From: Mesorhizobium sp. CU3
GTDB lineage: Bacteria > Pseudomonadota > Alphaproteobacteria > Rhizobiales > Rhizobiaceae
Assembly: GCF_006442965.1 (NCBI RefSeq)
Contig: NZ_VFWX01000008.1
Coordinates: 1 to 64,000, forward strand
Direction of reading: 5' to 3'
DNA length: 64,000 bases
This document shows, piece by piece, positions 26,740 through 35,515 of this stretch. The position numbers were made by a program, and so were the translations under genes. The notes beneath the pieces were generated by a model. That model saw only the letters and a program-made list of their open reading frames with translations. It was not told the origin of the DNA and did not search any database. How positions within the stretch are numbered: position 1 is the stretch's first letter; every line of letters starts with the position of its first letter.

Positions 26740-26888
26740 GATCACGGTTCTAACGCATAGGGGCTGAACGTGAAATGAACGGTGAACGGCCGAAACTCCA
26801 TGCCCGCAATACCCCATTTTGACTTTGTTGCGAGATCAACGAATGCGATCACGCCGCCTGGGTTCCCCACGATCCGGGCTTGGCGATT

Positions 26889-26918
26889 CATAGCCGGAAA
26901 ATCAGCATTCCGGCTATG
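26889..26918. promoter_or_regulatory. 11-bp inverted repeat upstream of feuN
   Basis: CATAGCCGGAA and TTCCGGCTATG flank eight bases. No gene reads into it from either side, so a terminator role is unlikely; an operator is possible. Confidence 0.35.
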
Positions 26919-26953
26919 GTTTTCGGATGCACAACTTTCGCTCTGCCCTAGCT

Positions 26954-27057
26954 AGAGCATGATCCCGAAAAGTGGAAACCGGTTTTCGGAAAAGATCATG
27001 CTCCAACAAAGAGTTAGATAAGGGTGACGATTCAACGAAACGTTATCCTGATCTAGA
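26954..27057. repeat. RIME-like mosaic element (second copy)
   Basis: Inverted orientation relative to the copy at 16389. It begins with AGAGCATGATCCCGAAAAGTGG, has the GATCATGC arm near 26994-27001, and ends with the second palindrome (27016-27054) AAGGGTGACGATT...AACGTTATCCT, here decayed. It lies just upstream of the SnoaL-like gene. Confidence 0.78.
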
Positions 27058-27089
27058 GTGGAACGATCGGACGACCATGGGAGCATGCA

Positions 27090-27476
27090 ATGACGAGCGA
27101 CGATCTTGCCGAGCTTTACCGGGGCTACATCGCCTGCCTGAACAACCAGGACTGGGACAATCTCGGCCGCTTCGTCGGCGAACAGGTCCAGTATAATGGC
27201 GAGACGATCGGACTTTCGGGCTACCGCCGCATGCTGGAGGGCGACTTCGCTGCGATCCCCGACCTGCGCTTCAGCATCGAGCTTGTGATCTCCGAACCGC
27301 CGCGCGTGGCGGCGCGGCTGCATTTCGACTGCCATCCCAAAGGCGTGCTGTTCGGCCTGCCGGTGCACGGCAAGCGCGTCAGCTTTGCCGAAAACGTCAT
27401 CTATGAATTCCACGACGGCCGCATCCGCGAGGTCTGGTCGGTCATCGACAAGGCCGCCATCCAGGCGCAGATCTAG
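27090..27476 (+). CDS. SnoaL-like / ester cyclase family protein
   Basis: A 128-residue cytoplasmic protein of the NTF2-like fold. The N-terminal helix LAELYRGYIACLNNQDWDN, the cone-shaped beta sheet, and the pair of conserved segments VHGKRVSFAENVIYEF and DGRIREVWSVID match the SnoaL-like polyketide-cyclase or ester-cyclase families. No enzymatic substrate can be assigned; many members are small-molecule binders of unknown role. It converges on the DUF3168 gene with 15 bp between stops. A RIME-like element ends 33 bp upstream. Confidence 0.85.
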   Translation: MTSDDLAELYRGYIACLNNQDWDNLGRFVGEQVQYNGETIGLSGYRRMLEGDFAAIPDLRFSIELVISEPPRVAARLHFDCHPKGVLFGLPVHGKRVSFAENVIYEFHDGRIREVWSVIDKAAIQAQI

Positions 27477-27491
27477 CGCCATGCCGAACTC

Positions 27492-27899
27492 TCAGGTGCT
27501 TTCCTCGGTGAGCGCGCGAAAGCGCAGCAGTCCGTGATGGACGGCGAGGTCCTCGTCGTAGCGAGCCTCGGCGAATTCCAAGGACAAAAGCGTCCGGTCG
27601 CGCGAGCCGATGGAAAACGCCGCGCCGTCGAGGCGCTTGCGGAGGCTATCCATGATCAGGCGCGTCTCGGCATCGCCTTGCGTCTTCGACCAGACGTGGA
27701 ACGTCACCTGCTGGTCATTGTCGTTGTCGGCGCCCGATTCCAGGTTGAAGGCGCTGGTGCGGCCATAGGTGACGTGCGGAAAAGCCGCCTTGTCGCTGGC
27801 GTGCTCGAGCAGCCCCGTGCCGCCGAGCAATTGCGAAAGCGAGCGGTCGGTCTTCAGCCTCATGAACAAGGCCTGCATCAAATCGCCAGGCGCCGTCAT
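27492..27899 (-). CDS. DUF3168 family protein (phage tail/GTA-like), orphan
   Basis: A 135-residue protein with the plan of DUF3168: an N-terminal helix DLMQALFMRLKTDRSLSQLL, the strand FPHVTYGRTSAFN, then DQQVTFHVWSKTQGDAE and a C-terminal VHHGLLRFRAL. DUF3168 proteins are tail-tube terminators or completion proteins of phages and of the Rhodobacter-type gene transfer agent. None of the other morphogenesis genes is nearby, so this is an isolated relic or a recruited copy. ATG at 27899 gives a normal N terminus; an upstream Met at 27944 is possible. Confidence 0.72.
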   Translation of the reverse strand: MTAPGDLMQALFMRLKTDRSLSQLLGGTGLLEHASDKAAFPHVTYGRTSAFNLESGADNDNDQQVTFHVWSKTQGDAETRLIMDSLRKRLDGAAFSIGSRDRTLLSLEFAEARYDEDLAVHHGLLRFRALTEEST

Positions 27900-28061
27900 C
27901 CGCAAACCATCGCTAAAGCCTTCATGTCGCCAGTCCATCGGCACCGTAGCCGCGACCGCAATCTGACGCCAGATCGCGAATCGTATTGGCTATAGCATGA
28001 GCGGCGAAGGTCTCGGAGTTATTACATTTTCAGGCAGCGTCTCGGTTTGAATTCGGCGTTG

Positions 28062-28289
28062 CTACCCCTGCTTCATCCACCAGTAAGAAGCCCAAAAGCC
28101 CAAGACGATCACTATCAACGTGATAGGCCAATAGGTTGCCGCCCAAAGCATACCGATAAGCGCAGCCCACGCGAAGCCGTCGCTATGGCCGCCCAGTTGA
28201 ATTCCAAGAATAAACCATCCCCCGAATAGCAGTCCGAGCCATCCAAAAATGAGAACTATGACCCTAAACGCTACCAATTGAGCATCCAC
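28062..28289 (-). CDS. Small hydrophobic membrane protein, unknown
   Basis: About 75 residues, with up to three short hydrophobic segments (VIVLIFGWLGLLFGGWFILG, WAALIGMLWAATYW, ITLIVIVLGFWASYWW) and a basic C terminus. The only initiation codons in frame are GTG at 28289 or TTG inside. The stretch from about 28000 to 28330 has visibly lower GC than its neighbours. No family recognised; the open frame and membrane character make a gene plausible, and acquired DNA is possible. Confidence 0.5.
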   Translation of the reverse strand: MDAQLVAFRVIVLIFGWLGLLFGGWFILGIQLGGHSDGFAWAALIGMLWAATYWPITLIVIVLGFWASYWWMKQG

Positions 28290-28366
28290 CGAGATTGGCC
28301 TATCGATGGATATTACACACGCTCGTTAAGATTGCCCGCCGTACGCCGGAATGCGCCTTTTCGCAA

Positions 28367-29920
28367 TCAGGACACGGGAGCCGCGCCGCCTTCCTCGGTG
28401 CGGCGCGCAATGAATTCGTCGAGAACACCGGTAGTGGCGGCGGCCGAAGGCGGCGCCTGGAAATCAGCAAGGATCCGCTTCCAGATGCCAGTGGCGCGCT
28501 CCGTCGCGCTTTTCGAGCCGGACTGCGTCCAATTGCCGAAATTCGACCAGTCGGCGACCAGCGGCTCGTAGAAGGCGGTGCGGTAGCGCGCCATGGTGTG
28601 GGCGGCGGCGAAGAAATGGCCGCCCGGCTGCACTTCGGCGATGGCGTCGAAGCCGATAGCGTCGGCGTCGCCCGGCGTCGCGGCGCAAAGCTCGGCGACG
28701 GTCTGCAGCGCCTCGATGTCGGTGATCAGCTTCTCGTAGGAGACGCTCAAGCCTCCCTCCAGCCAGCCGGCTGCATGGATGCAGACGGTGGCGCCGGCGA
28801 GCACCGAGCCCCACAGCGCGAACTGCGTCTCATGCGCGGCCTGGACATCGGAGATGTTGGCGGCGCTGCCGCCGCCGGAGCGCCAGGGCAGGCCGGTGTA
28901 GCGGGCGAGCTGGCCGGCGCCGAGCGTCGCCTTGATGTGCTCGGGCGTGCCGAAGGCCGGGGCGCCGGACTTCATGTCGACATTGGAGGAGAAGGAGCCA
29001 TAGACCACCGGCGCGCCTCCCCGCACGATCTGGGCGAGCGTCAGGCCGGCCAGCGCCTCGGCATGCTGCAGCGTCAGCGCGCCGGCCACCGTGATCGGCG
29101 CCATGGCACCGGCGAGGCAGAAGGGCGTGATGATCGAGACCTGTCCGGCCCGGGCGAAGTCGATGATGCCTTGCGCCATCGGGATGTCGAGCTGGCGCGG
29201 CGAATTGGTGTTGATGACGGTGTAGCAGTGGGCACCGGCGCGGAACTCGTCCTCAGACAAGCCGCGCGCCAGCCGGATCATCTCGAAACTGTCGTCGACC
29301 TGCGGCGTGCCGCGCGCGAAGACGAAGGGGAATTTGTCCGACAGCGTCAATTGAGCGCGGTTGACGGCGTAGTGGCGGAAACGGTTGTCGATGTCCTGCG
29401 GCTCGATCGCGGGGCAAAGCATGTGCAGCACGTCGAAATGCTGGATGAGTTTGGTCAGTTCCTCATAGGCGGCAAGGGAGCCCGGACGCCGGCCGCGCTC
29501 GAGATCGGTGACGTTGGGCGCGCCGGCGCCGGCGAGGAAGGTCATGGAGCCGAGCTCGAGCGTCAGGTCGCGGCCGCGGTCGCCGGCCAGCGCCTGAATT
29601 GATTTCGGCGCAGATGCTAGGGCAGCGGTGACGATGTCGCGACCGAGGCGGACCATCTGGCTGTCCTCGTCGACCAGCGCGCCCGCCTTGGCGTAGATGG
29701 CGCGGGCCTCCGGCAACAGCACCTTGATGCCGAGTTCCTCCAGCACGCGCAGCGCCGTCTCGTGGATCGCGGCGACCTGGTCCTCGGAGAAGACCGGCTG
29801 CGGCAGGAACGGGTTCTTCAGCGCGCGGTAGTTCGGATGGCGGCTGGATTCCGAGCCGGCCTCACCGGTGCGGCCGCGCCGGCGTTCGCGTCTCAAATCG
29901 CGTGCGACGTCCTCAACCAT
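28367..29920 (-). CDS. Trimethylamine methyltransferase (MttB) family protein, non-pyrrolysine type
   Basis: A 517-residue member of the MttB superfamily. It has no in-frame amber codon, so it belongs to the non-pyrrolysine group, some of which (MtgB) demethylate glycine betaine with a corrinoid protein. Conserved segments are HETALRVLEELGIKVL near the N terminus, FLAGAGAPNVTDLERGRR, and the C-terminal GGHFFAAAHTMARYRTAFYEPL. A perfect AAGGAGG lies 8 nt before the ATG at 29920. It follows the dimethylglycine-dehydrogenase-like gene in the same direction, and both probably serve methylated-amine breakdown. No corrinoid protein gene is in this window, so the methyl acceptor is unknown. Confidence 0.85.
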   Translation of the reverse strand: MVEDVARDLRRERRRGRTGEAGSESSRHPNYRALKNPFLPQPVFSEDQVAAIHETALRVLEELGIKVLLPEARAIYAKAGALVDEDSQMVRLGRDIVTAALASAPKSIQALAGDRGRDLTLELGSMTFLAGAGAPNVTDLERGRRPGSLAAYEELTKLIQHFDVLHMLCPAIEPQDIDNRFRHYAVNRAQLTLSDKFPFVFARGTPQVDDSFEMIRLARGLSEDEFRAGAHCYTVINTNSPRQLDIPMAQGIIDFARAGQVSIITPFCLAGAMAPITVAGALTLQHAEALAGLTLAQIVRGGAPVVYGSFSSNVDMKSGAPAFGTPEHIKATLGAGQLARYTGLPWRSGGGSAANISDVQAAHETQFALWGSVLAGATVCIHAAGWLEGGLSVSYEKLITDIEALQTVAELCAATPGDADAIGFDAIAEVQPGGHFFAAAHTMARYRTAFYEPLVADWSNFGNWTQSGSKSATERATGIWKRILADFQAPPSAAATTGVLDEFIARRTEEGGAAPVS

Positions 29921-29934
29921 GTCAATTCCTCCTT

Positions 29935-30041
29935 GGAACAGGATGACATTTCTTCGAAACGTCATCCCGTTCCATCTTATCCTCTTGTTTGAGCATGATC
30001 TTTTCCGAAAACCGGTTCCCATTTTTTGGGATCATGCTCTA
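29935..30041. repeat. RIME-like mosaic element (third copy)
   Basis: Palindrome 1: GGAACAGGATGAC (29935-29947) with GTCATCCCGTTCC (29961-29973). Palindrome 2: AGCATGATC (29992-30000) to ATCATGCT (30031-30038) around CCGAAAACCGGTTCCCA. The last bases (CTA, 30039-30041) are the stop codon of the flavoprotein gene, as with the copy at 16389. It fills the 118-bp spacer between two co-directional catabolic genes. Confidence 0.82.
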
Positions 30042-32483
30042 TTGCCGCATCGCCTTGCCGTCCGGGTCGTAGGGCGAGGCCGCGATGACGCGCGCCGGCC
30101 TTTCGACCCCGACAATGTGGACGGAAAGTTCGGTGCCCTCCCCGGCGAAATCGTCATCCAGCAACGCCAGGGCGACGCTCCTGCCGATCGAGTAGCCATA
30201 GCCGCCGGAGGTGACGAAACCGACGCGCCGGCCCTGATGCCAGACCGGTTCGAAGCCGCTGGCGTCGGCGTCGACGGCGTCGACCTCCAGCGTCACGATC
30301 CGCCGCGAGACGCCGGCCGCCTTCTCCTTCAGCGCCGCTTCGCGGCCGATGAAGTCGCCCTTGTCGAAGGCGATGAAACGGTCGAGCCCGGTCTCACCGG
30401 GCGTGTAGCCTTGCGTGAATTCGCGCGACCAGATGCCGAAGCTCTTTTCCAGCCTGAGCGAATTCAGCGCGTAATAGCCGATCTCGGCAAGGCCGAGATC
30501 CTCGCCGGCGGCAAGCAGGGTTTCGCGCAGCGTGGCGTGCAAGGTCGCCGGGCAGTTGATCTCGAAGCCGAGTTCGCCGGCGATGGAGAGGCGCGCGACG
30601 CGGGCGCGCACCATGCCGATATCGACGGTGCCGCAGGCCATGAACGGCAGGCTTTTGGCGGAGATGTCCTGATGCGTGGTGCGCTCGACGATTTTCCTGG
30701 CGTTGGGACCGGTGACGAGGAAGCCGGACACCGCGTCGGAGATGTCGGTGACCGTGACGCCTTCGGCCATATGGGTTTCGAACCAGCGCATGTGGAATTC
30801 GCGCAGATAGTAGGAGCCCATGATCCAGAATTCGCCGCCACCCCAGTTGAGCACGGTGAGGTCGCCCTTCAGCCGGCCATCGGGCCCCAGCATCGGCGCC
30901 AATCTGGCGCGACCGGGCTTCGGCAGGATGCAGGCGAGCAGCCGGTCGAGCCAGGCCTCGGCGCCGGGGCCTGACACGGCGTAGCGCGAAAAGGCGGTGG
31001 TATCGACGAGGCCGGCGGCGCGGCGGACCTGCAGCACCTCGTCGCCGACGATGTCGAAAGCGTTGGAGCGCTTCAGCGTCGTCTCCTCGCGAAAACCCAT
31101 CGGCGCGAAATAGGCCGGGATTTCCAGGCCCCAGGAAGCAGTCCACTCGGCGCCGGCGGCGCTCATGCCGTCATAGGCGCCGGGGCGCTTCAGCGGCCGG
31201 CCGGCCGGCAGGCGTTCATTGGGGAAGGTCATGACGAAGCGGCGGGCGTAGAACTGGCGCGTGGTTTGTCTGAGATATTCGCGGTTGGCGGCAAAGGCGC
31301 CGTAGCGGGCGATGTCCATGCCGAAAATATCGGCCTGCGGCTCGCCGTAAATCATCCATTCGGCGAGCGACTTGCCGACGCCGCCGCCTTGGCTGAAGCC
31401 GGCCATGACGCCGCAGGCGACCCAGTAGTTTTTCAAACCCCGCACCGGACCGACCAGCGGGTTGCCGTCCGGCGTGAAGGTGAAGGCGCCGTTGACCCAT
31501 TTGCGGATGCCGGCATTGGCGAGGCACGGAAAGCGTTCATAGGCCTTGGACAGCTCCGGGCTGATGCGGTCGATATCCTCGGGGATCAGCTCGATGCCGT
31601 AATCCCAGGGCGCGCCGTCCATGTTCCAGTGTTTCGGGTTCTGCTCGTAGACGCCGAGCAGCACGCCCTTGCGCTCCTGCCGCAGATAGGAGAAGCCGTC
31701 GAGGTCGACGGCGAGGCCAAGCTCCTTGTCGAGCGCGGCGACCTCGGGAATGTCCTCGGTGACGAAATAATGGTGCTCCATCGGCGTCACCGGCAGGTCG
31801 ACGCCGGCCATCAGCCCGACCTGCTTGGCCCAAAGGCCGCCGGCATTGACGACATGCTCGGCAACGATCGTGCCCTTCTCGGTGACGACGTCCCAGCAGC
31901 CGTCGGCGCGCGGCTTCAATTCGACGACGCGGTTGCGCAGGATGACATCGGCGCCGCGCTTCTTCGCGGCACCCGCATAGGCGTGCGTGGTTCCATAAGG
32001 GTCGAGATGGCCCTCGTTGGAATCGTAGAGCCCGCCCAGCACATCGCTGACATTGGCGATCGGGCAGATTTCCTTGATCTCCTCGGGCGTCACCAGCCGC
32101 GCCGTCTCAATGCCGACCGACTGGAAAACCGCCCAGGCCGACTTCAGCCATTCCCAGCGCGCAGGGTCGCTCGCCATGTTGACGCCGCCGGTCATGTGCA
32201 AGCCGGCATTCTGGCCGGACTCGGCCTCGATCTCGCGGTAGAGTTTTATCGTGTAATCCTGCAGCGCCGCGACATTGGGATCGGCGTTGAGCGCATGGAA
32301 GCCGGCTGCCGCGTGCCAGGTCGAGCCGGCGGTCAGCTCGGCGCGCTCGATCAGCGCCACGTCGCTCCAGCCGAAGCGCGTCAGGTGATAGAGCACCGAG
32401 GCGCCGACCACCCCGCCCCCGATGACGACCGCGCGATAGTGTGACTTCACGAGCTTCTCCCTCTCGTTGGAGGCTCTCACCAT
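30039..32483 (-). CDS. FAD-dependent dimethylglycine/sarcosine dehydrogenase-like protein
   Basis: An 814-residue fusion. Residues about 15-375 are a DAO-type FAD oxidoreductase with the dinucleotide motif VVIGGGVVGASVLYHL and the segment GSTWHAAAGF, whose His matches the covalent FAD site of dimethylglycine dehydrogenase. An FAO_M linker follows (to about 430), then a GcvT-type aminomethyltransferase domain (about 435-710) and its C-terminal barrel, which bind tetrahydrofolate and capture the released one-carbon unit. The likely reaction is oxidative N-demethylation of dimethylglycine, sarcosine or a related amine. The start at 32483 follows GGAG; it leaves the palindromic operator outside the gene. 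The MttB-like gene lies downstream. Confidence 0.9.
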   Translation of the reverse strand: MVRASNEREKLVKSHYRAVVIGGGVVGASVLYHLTRFGWSDVALIERAELTAGSTWHAAAGFHALNADPNVAALQDYTIKLYREIEAESGQNAGLHMTGGVNMASDPARWEWLKSAWAVFQSVGIETARLVTPEEIKEICPIANVSDVLGGLYDSNEGHLDPYGTTHAYAGAAKKRGADVILRNRVVELKPRADGCWDVVTEKGTIVAEHVVNAGGLWAKQVGLMAGVDLPVTPMEHHYFVTEDIPEVAALDKELGLAVDLDGFSYLRQERKGVLLGVYEQNPKHWNMDGAPWDYGIELIPEDIDRISPELSKAYERFPCLANAGIRKWVNGAFTFTPDGNPLVGPVRGLKNYWVACGVMAGFSQGGGVGKSLAEWMIYGEPQADIFGMDIARYGAFAANREYLRQTTRQFYARRFVMTFPNERLPAGRPLKRPGAYDGMSAAGAEWTASWGLEIPAYFAPMGFREETTLKRSNAFDIVGDEVLQVRRAAGLVDTTAFSRYAVSGPGAEAWLDRLLACILPKPGRARLAPMLGPDGRLKGDLTVLNWGGGEFWIMGSYYLREFHMRWFETHMAEGVTVTDISDAVSGFLVTGPNARKIVERTTHQDISAKSLPFMACGTVDIGMVRARVARLSIAGELGFEINCPATLHATLRETLLAAGEDLGLAEIGYYALNSLRLEKSFGIWSREFTQGYTPGETGLDRFIAFDKGDFIGREAALKEKAAGVSRRIVTLEVDAVDADASGFEPVWHQGRRVGFVTSGGYGYSIGRSVALALLDDDFAGEGTELSVHIVGVERPARVIAASPYDPDGKAMRQ

Positions 32484-32492
32484 ATCGTCTCC

Positions 32493-32520
32493 GTACATAT
32501 GTGTCTAGACACTAGTGTAC
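32493..32520. promoter_or_regulatory. 28-bp palindrome, candidate TetR operator
   Basis: The centre is the perfect 12-mer GTGTCTAGACAC (32501-32512); outer arms GTACA (32493-32497) and TGTAC (32516-32520) are symmetric about the same centre, so 11 of 14 positions per half match. It lies 10 bp before the flavoprotein gene and about 50 bp before the TetR gene, ideal for control of both. Confidence 0.7.
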
Positions 32521-32569
32521 GGAATGCTTGCGTGCCGCATCGTGCTATGCCAGTTCTGAGGTCATGATC

Positions 32570-33208
32570 ATGAGCTCGCCCCAGGCCGAGTCGCCCGGCA
32601 ACATCAAGGTGACTCGTGCCGACTGGATCGACATCGCACTGCAGACGCTGATCGCCGAGGGCATCGAAAGTGTCCGAATCCTGCCGCTCGGCCAGAAGCT
32701 CGGCGTCGCCCGGTCGAGCTTCTACTGGTATTTCGAAAGCCGGCAGGACCTGCTTGAGCAGTTGCTCAACCACTGGCACGACACCAACACCAACGCGATC
32801 GTCGAGCGTGCGATGCGCCCGGCCGAGACCATCATCAAGGGCGTCATGAACGTCTTCGAATGCTGGGCCGACGAGCGCCTGTTCGATCCGCGGCTCGATT
32901 TCGCCGTCCGCGAATGGGCGCGCCGCTCCGACGATGTGCGGCGCATGATCGACCGCGCCGACGACGAGCGCCTCAGCGCCATCCGCGACATGTATCGCCG
33001 CCACGGCTATGACGAGGAGGACGCATTCATCCGGGCGCGGGTGCTCTATTACATGCAGATCGGCTACTACGTGCTCGACCTCAAGGAGCCGGTGAAGGCG
33101 CGCGTCAGCCACCTCGCCGCCTATCTGCGCGCCTTCACCGGCCTGGAGCCGAGCGAGGCGGATGTGACGCATTTCATGCGTTTCATCGCGGGGCGGCGAT
33201 ATAGCTAA
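32570..33208 (+). CDS. TetR-family transcriptional regulator
   Basis: A 212-residue regulator. The N-terminal helix-turn-helix (about residues 14-60) reads ADWIDIALQTLIAEGIESV and LGVARSSFYWYFESRQDLL. The C-terminal helical ligand domain includes EWARRSDDVRRMIDRADDER and RARVLYYMQIGYY, features of a group often beside dimethylglycine or methylated-amine genes. GAGG lies eight nt before the ATG at 32570; another ATG two codons earlier is too close. It is divergent from the flavoprotein gene, with the 28-bp palindrome between them, so autoregulated repression of amine catabolism is likely. Confidence 0.9.
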   Translation: MSSPQAESPGNIKVTRADWIDIALQTLIAEGIESVRILPLGQKLGVARSSFYWYFESRQDLLEQLLNHWHDTNTNAIVERAMRPAETIIKGVMNVFECWADERLFDPRLDFAVREWARRSDDVRRMIDRADDERLSAIRDMYRRHGYDEEDAFIRARVLYYMQIGYYVLDLKEPVKARVSHLAAYLRAFTGLEPSEADVTHFMRFIAGRRYS

Positions 33209-33358
33209 GCGAAGAATCAACCCTAGCGTTCAACAAAGCTTGTGTGTGGCTTCGCTGCCCTTGTGAGCGGTGCTAAAATGGTCGATTAGTCTGGCAGGGA
33301 GGGCGCTCGGGACCGTTATAGACGGTTTCGGGCGGAGGTGCCGGGGTGGAATTCTGCA

Positions 33359-35515
33359 ATGGATAATCCCTCGAAACCACGCAAGAGAAGAGGCCGCATC
33401 GCTTCGGCGCTGCTCGCCGTCGATGCGTGGCTAGATACGTCGCTTTACGAGATCGGCTTCAAGGCGCGCGAGTTCTGGGAAGCGGCGACGATCTTTTCGC
33501 GCCGTTTCAGGGTTCATGGCTGGCGCCGCGCCATCGTCGAGGTGCTGAGCGAGGGCTTCACCATGGGCGCCGGCGGCTTCGTCGTGCTCTTGGCGCTCGC
33601 CATGCCGGCCTTCGAGATCACCACCGGCGACTGGCGCAACCAGGGCGATTTCGCCGTCACCTTCCTCGACCGCTACGGCAACGAGATCGGCCAGCGCGGC
33701 ATCATCCAGCGCGATTCCGTGCCGGTGGACGAGATGCCCGACATCGTCATCAAATCGGTGCTGGCCACCGAGGACCGGCGCTTCTTCGAGCATTACGGCA
33801 TCGACATCCTCGGCCTGTCGCGCGCGATCTTCGAGAATGTGCGCGCCAATGCCGTCGTCCAGGGCGGCTCCAGCCTGACGCAGCAGCTGGCCAAGAACCT
33901 GTTCCTGTCCAACGAGCGCACCTTCGACCGCAAGATCAAGGAAGCCTTCCTGTCGCTGTGGCTGGAAGCGAACCTCTCCAAGAAGGAGATCCTGCAGCTC
34001 TATCTCGACCGCGCCTATATGGGCGGCGGCACGTTCGGCATCGAGGCGGCGGCGGACTTCTATTTCGGCAAGAGCGTGAAGGATCTGAACCTGGCCGAGG
34101 CAGCGATGCTGGCCGGGCTTTTCAAGGCGCCGACCAAATACGCCCCGCACATCAACCTGCCCGCCGCCCGCGCCCGCGCCAATGTGGTGCTGTCCAACCT
34201 GGTCGATGCCGGCTTCATGACCGAGGGCCAGGTGCTGCAGGCGCGGCTGCATCCGGCCGATGTCGTCGATCGCGGCGAACAGAAGAGCCCGGATTATTTC
34301 CTCGACTGGGCCTTCGACGAGGTGAAGAAGATCGCCAAGCCCGGCCAGCATTCGCTGGTCGCCCACACCACCTTCGACGCCAACATCCAGAAGGCGGCGG
34401 AAGAGTCGATGGAGTTCCACCTTCGCCAGTTCGGCAAGGAATACAATGTCACCGAAGGCGCGCTGGTGGTGATCGAGACCAACGGCGCGGTGCGCGCCAT
34501 CGTCGGCGGGCGCGACTATGGCGCCAGCCAGTTCAACCGTGCCACCAAGGCGCTGCGCCAGGCCGGCTCGTCGTTCAAGCCCTATGTCTACGCGACGGCG
34601 ATGGAACACGGGTTCACGCCGAATTCGATCGTCTCCGGCGGGCCGATCAGCTGGGGCAACTGGTCGCCGCATAATTACAACGGCGAATCGGCTGGCAAGC
34701 TGCCGCTGATCGTGGCGATGGCCAAATCGATCAATACGGTGCCGGTCAGACTGGCGAAGGACTATCTCGGCATCGCGCCGATCAAGGCGATGGCCGAGTC
34801 GTTCGGCGTCGAGTCGCAGCTGGAAGCGCATAAGACCATGGTGCTCGGCACATCGCTGATGACGGTGATGGACCAGGCCACGGGCTACAGCGTCTTCGCG
34901 CAGAACGGCTTTGTCGGTTCCCGCCATGGAATAACGCAGCTCGTCACCCGGACCGGCGACGTCGTCTATGACTGGACCAAGGACGCGCCGCCGCCGCATC
35001 GCGTCTTGTCCGAGCAGGCGCTGAAATCGATGAACACCATGCTTGCCGCCGTGCCGGTGATGGGCACGGCGAGACGCGCCCAGATCCCGAACATCGTGGT
35101 CGCCGGCAAGACCGGCACGACGCAATCCTACCGCGACGCGTGGTTCGTCGGCTTCACCGGCAATTACACGGCCGCGGTCTGGCTCGGCAATGACGACTTC
35201 ACCCCGACCAACAAGATGACCGGAGGTTCGCTGCCGGCGATGGTCTGGCAGCGGCTGATGGTCTACGCGCACCAGAACATCGACCTGAAGCCGATCCCCG
35301 GCATCGATCATCCGTTCGTCGATCCGGAAGTGGCGGCCAAGGCCGAGGAAGCGGCGAAAAAGGAAGCCGCCGACGCCGCAGCGCAAGCCGCGGCTGAGCG
35401 CCCGCCGGTGCTTTCGAGCCGCACGACGCAAACCTTGAGGGACATGACCAAGGTGTTCGAGGCAGCCCCCACGCTTGAGCCACAGGCGCCACCGGAGACG
35501 CTGTCGGCGCTATAG
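33359..35515 (+). CDS. Class A penicillin-binding protein (PBP1-type)
   Basis: A 718-residue bifunctional murein synthase. A cytoplasmic basic tail and one membrane helix (about 66-86) precede the GT51 transglycosylase domain (about 105-290) with ATEDRRFFEHYG and GGSSLTQQLAKNLFL, then the transpeptidase domain with Ser404 and Lys407 of SSFK, SxN motif region SINTV and the KTG motif in AGKTGTTQ. The C terminus is an Ala/Glu-rich tail. It polymerises and crosslinks peptidoglycan. The ATG at 33359 has GGTGGA at a good distance; a GTG at 33338 is less likely. Monocistronic by context. Confidence 0.95.
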   Translation: MDNPSKPRKRRGRIASALLAVDAWLDTSLYEIGFKAREFWEAATIFSRRFRVHGWRRAIVEVLSEGFTMGAGGFVVLLALAMPAFEITTGDWRNQGDFAVTFLDRYGNEIGQRGIIQRDSVPVDEMPDIVIKSVLATEDRRFFEHYGIDILGLSRAIFENVRANAVVQGGSSLTQQLAKNLFLSNERTFDRKIKEAFLSLWLEANLSKKEILQLYLDRAYMGGGTFGIEAAADFYFGKSVKDLNLAEAAMLAGLFKAPTKYAPHINLPAARARANVVLSNLVDAGFMTEGQVLQARLHPADVVDRGEQKSPDYFLDWAFDEVKKIAKPGQHSLVAHTTFDANIQKAAEESMEFHLRQFGKEYNVTEGALVVIETNGAVRAIVGGRDYGASQFNRATKALRQAGSSFKPYVYATAMEHGFTPNSIVSGGPISWGNWSPHNYNGESAGKLPLIVAMAKSINTVPVRLAKDYLGIAPIKAMAESFGVESQLEAHKTMVLGTSLMTVMDQATGYSVFAQNGFVGSRHGITQLVTRTGDVVYDWTKDAPPPHRVLSEQALKSMNTMLAAVPVMGTARRAQIPNIVVAGKTGTTQSYRDAWFVGFTGNYTAAVWLGNDDFTPTNKMTGGSLPAMVWQRLMVYAHQNIDLKPIPGIDHPFVDPEVAAKAEEAAKKEAADAAAQAAAERPPVLSSRTTQTLRDMTKVFEAAPTLEPQAPPETLSAL

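Larger units (their letters stand above)
26740..27089. other. Divergent feuN / SnoaL-like intergenic region
   Basis: 350 bp without a gene. It contains an 11-bp perfect inverted repeat (26889-26899 with 26908-26918, 8-nt loop) about 150 bp before feuN and a RIME-like element at 26954-27057. The promoter of feuNPQ must lie here, but I cannot point to clear -35/-10 boxes. Confidence 0.7.

Noticed and set aside
28367..29920. Pyrrolysine-containing MttB
   Set aside because: There is no in-frame TAG before the natural stop, and no pyl genes are in the window.
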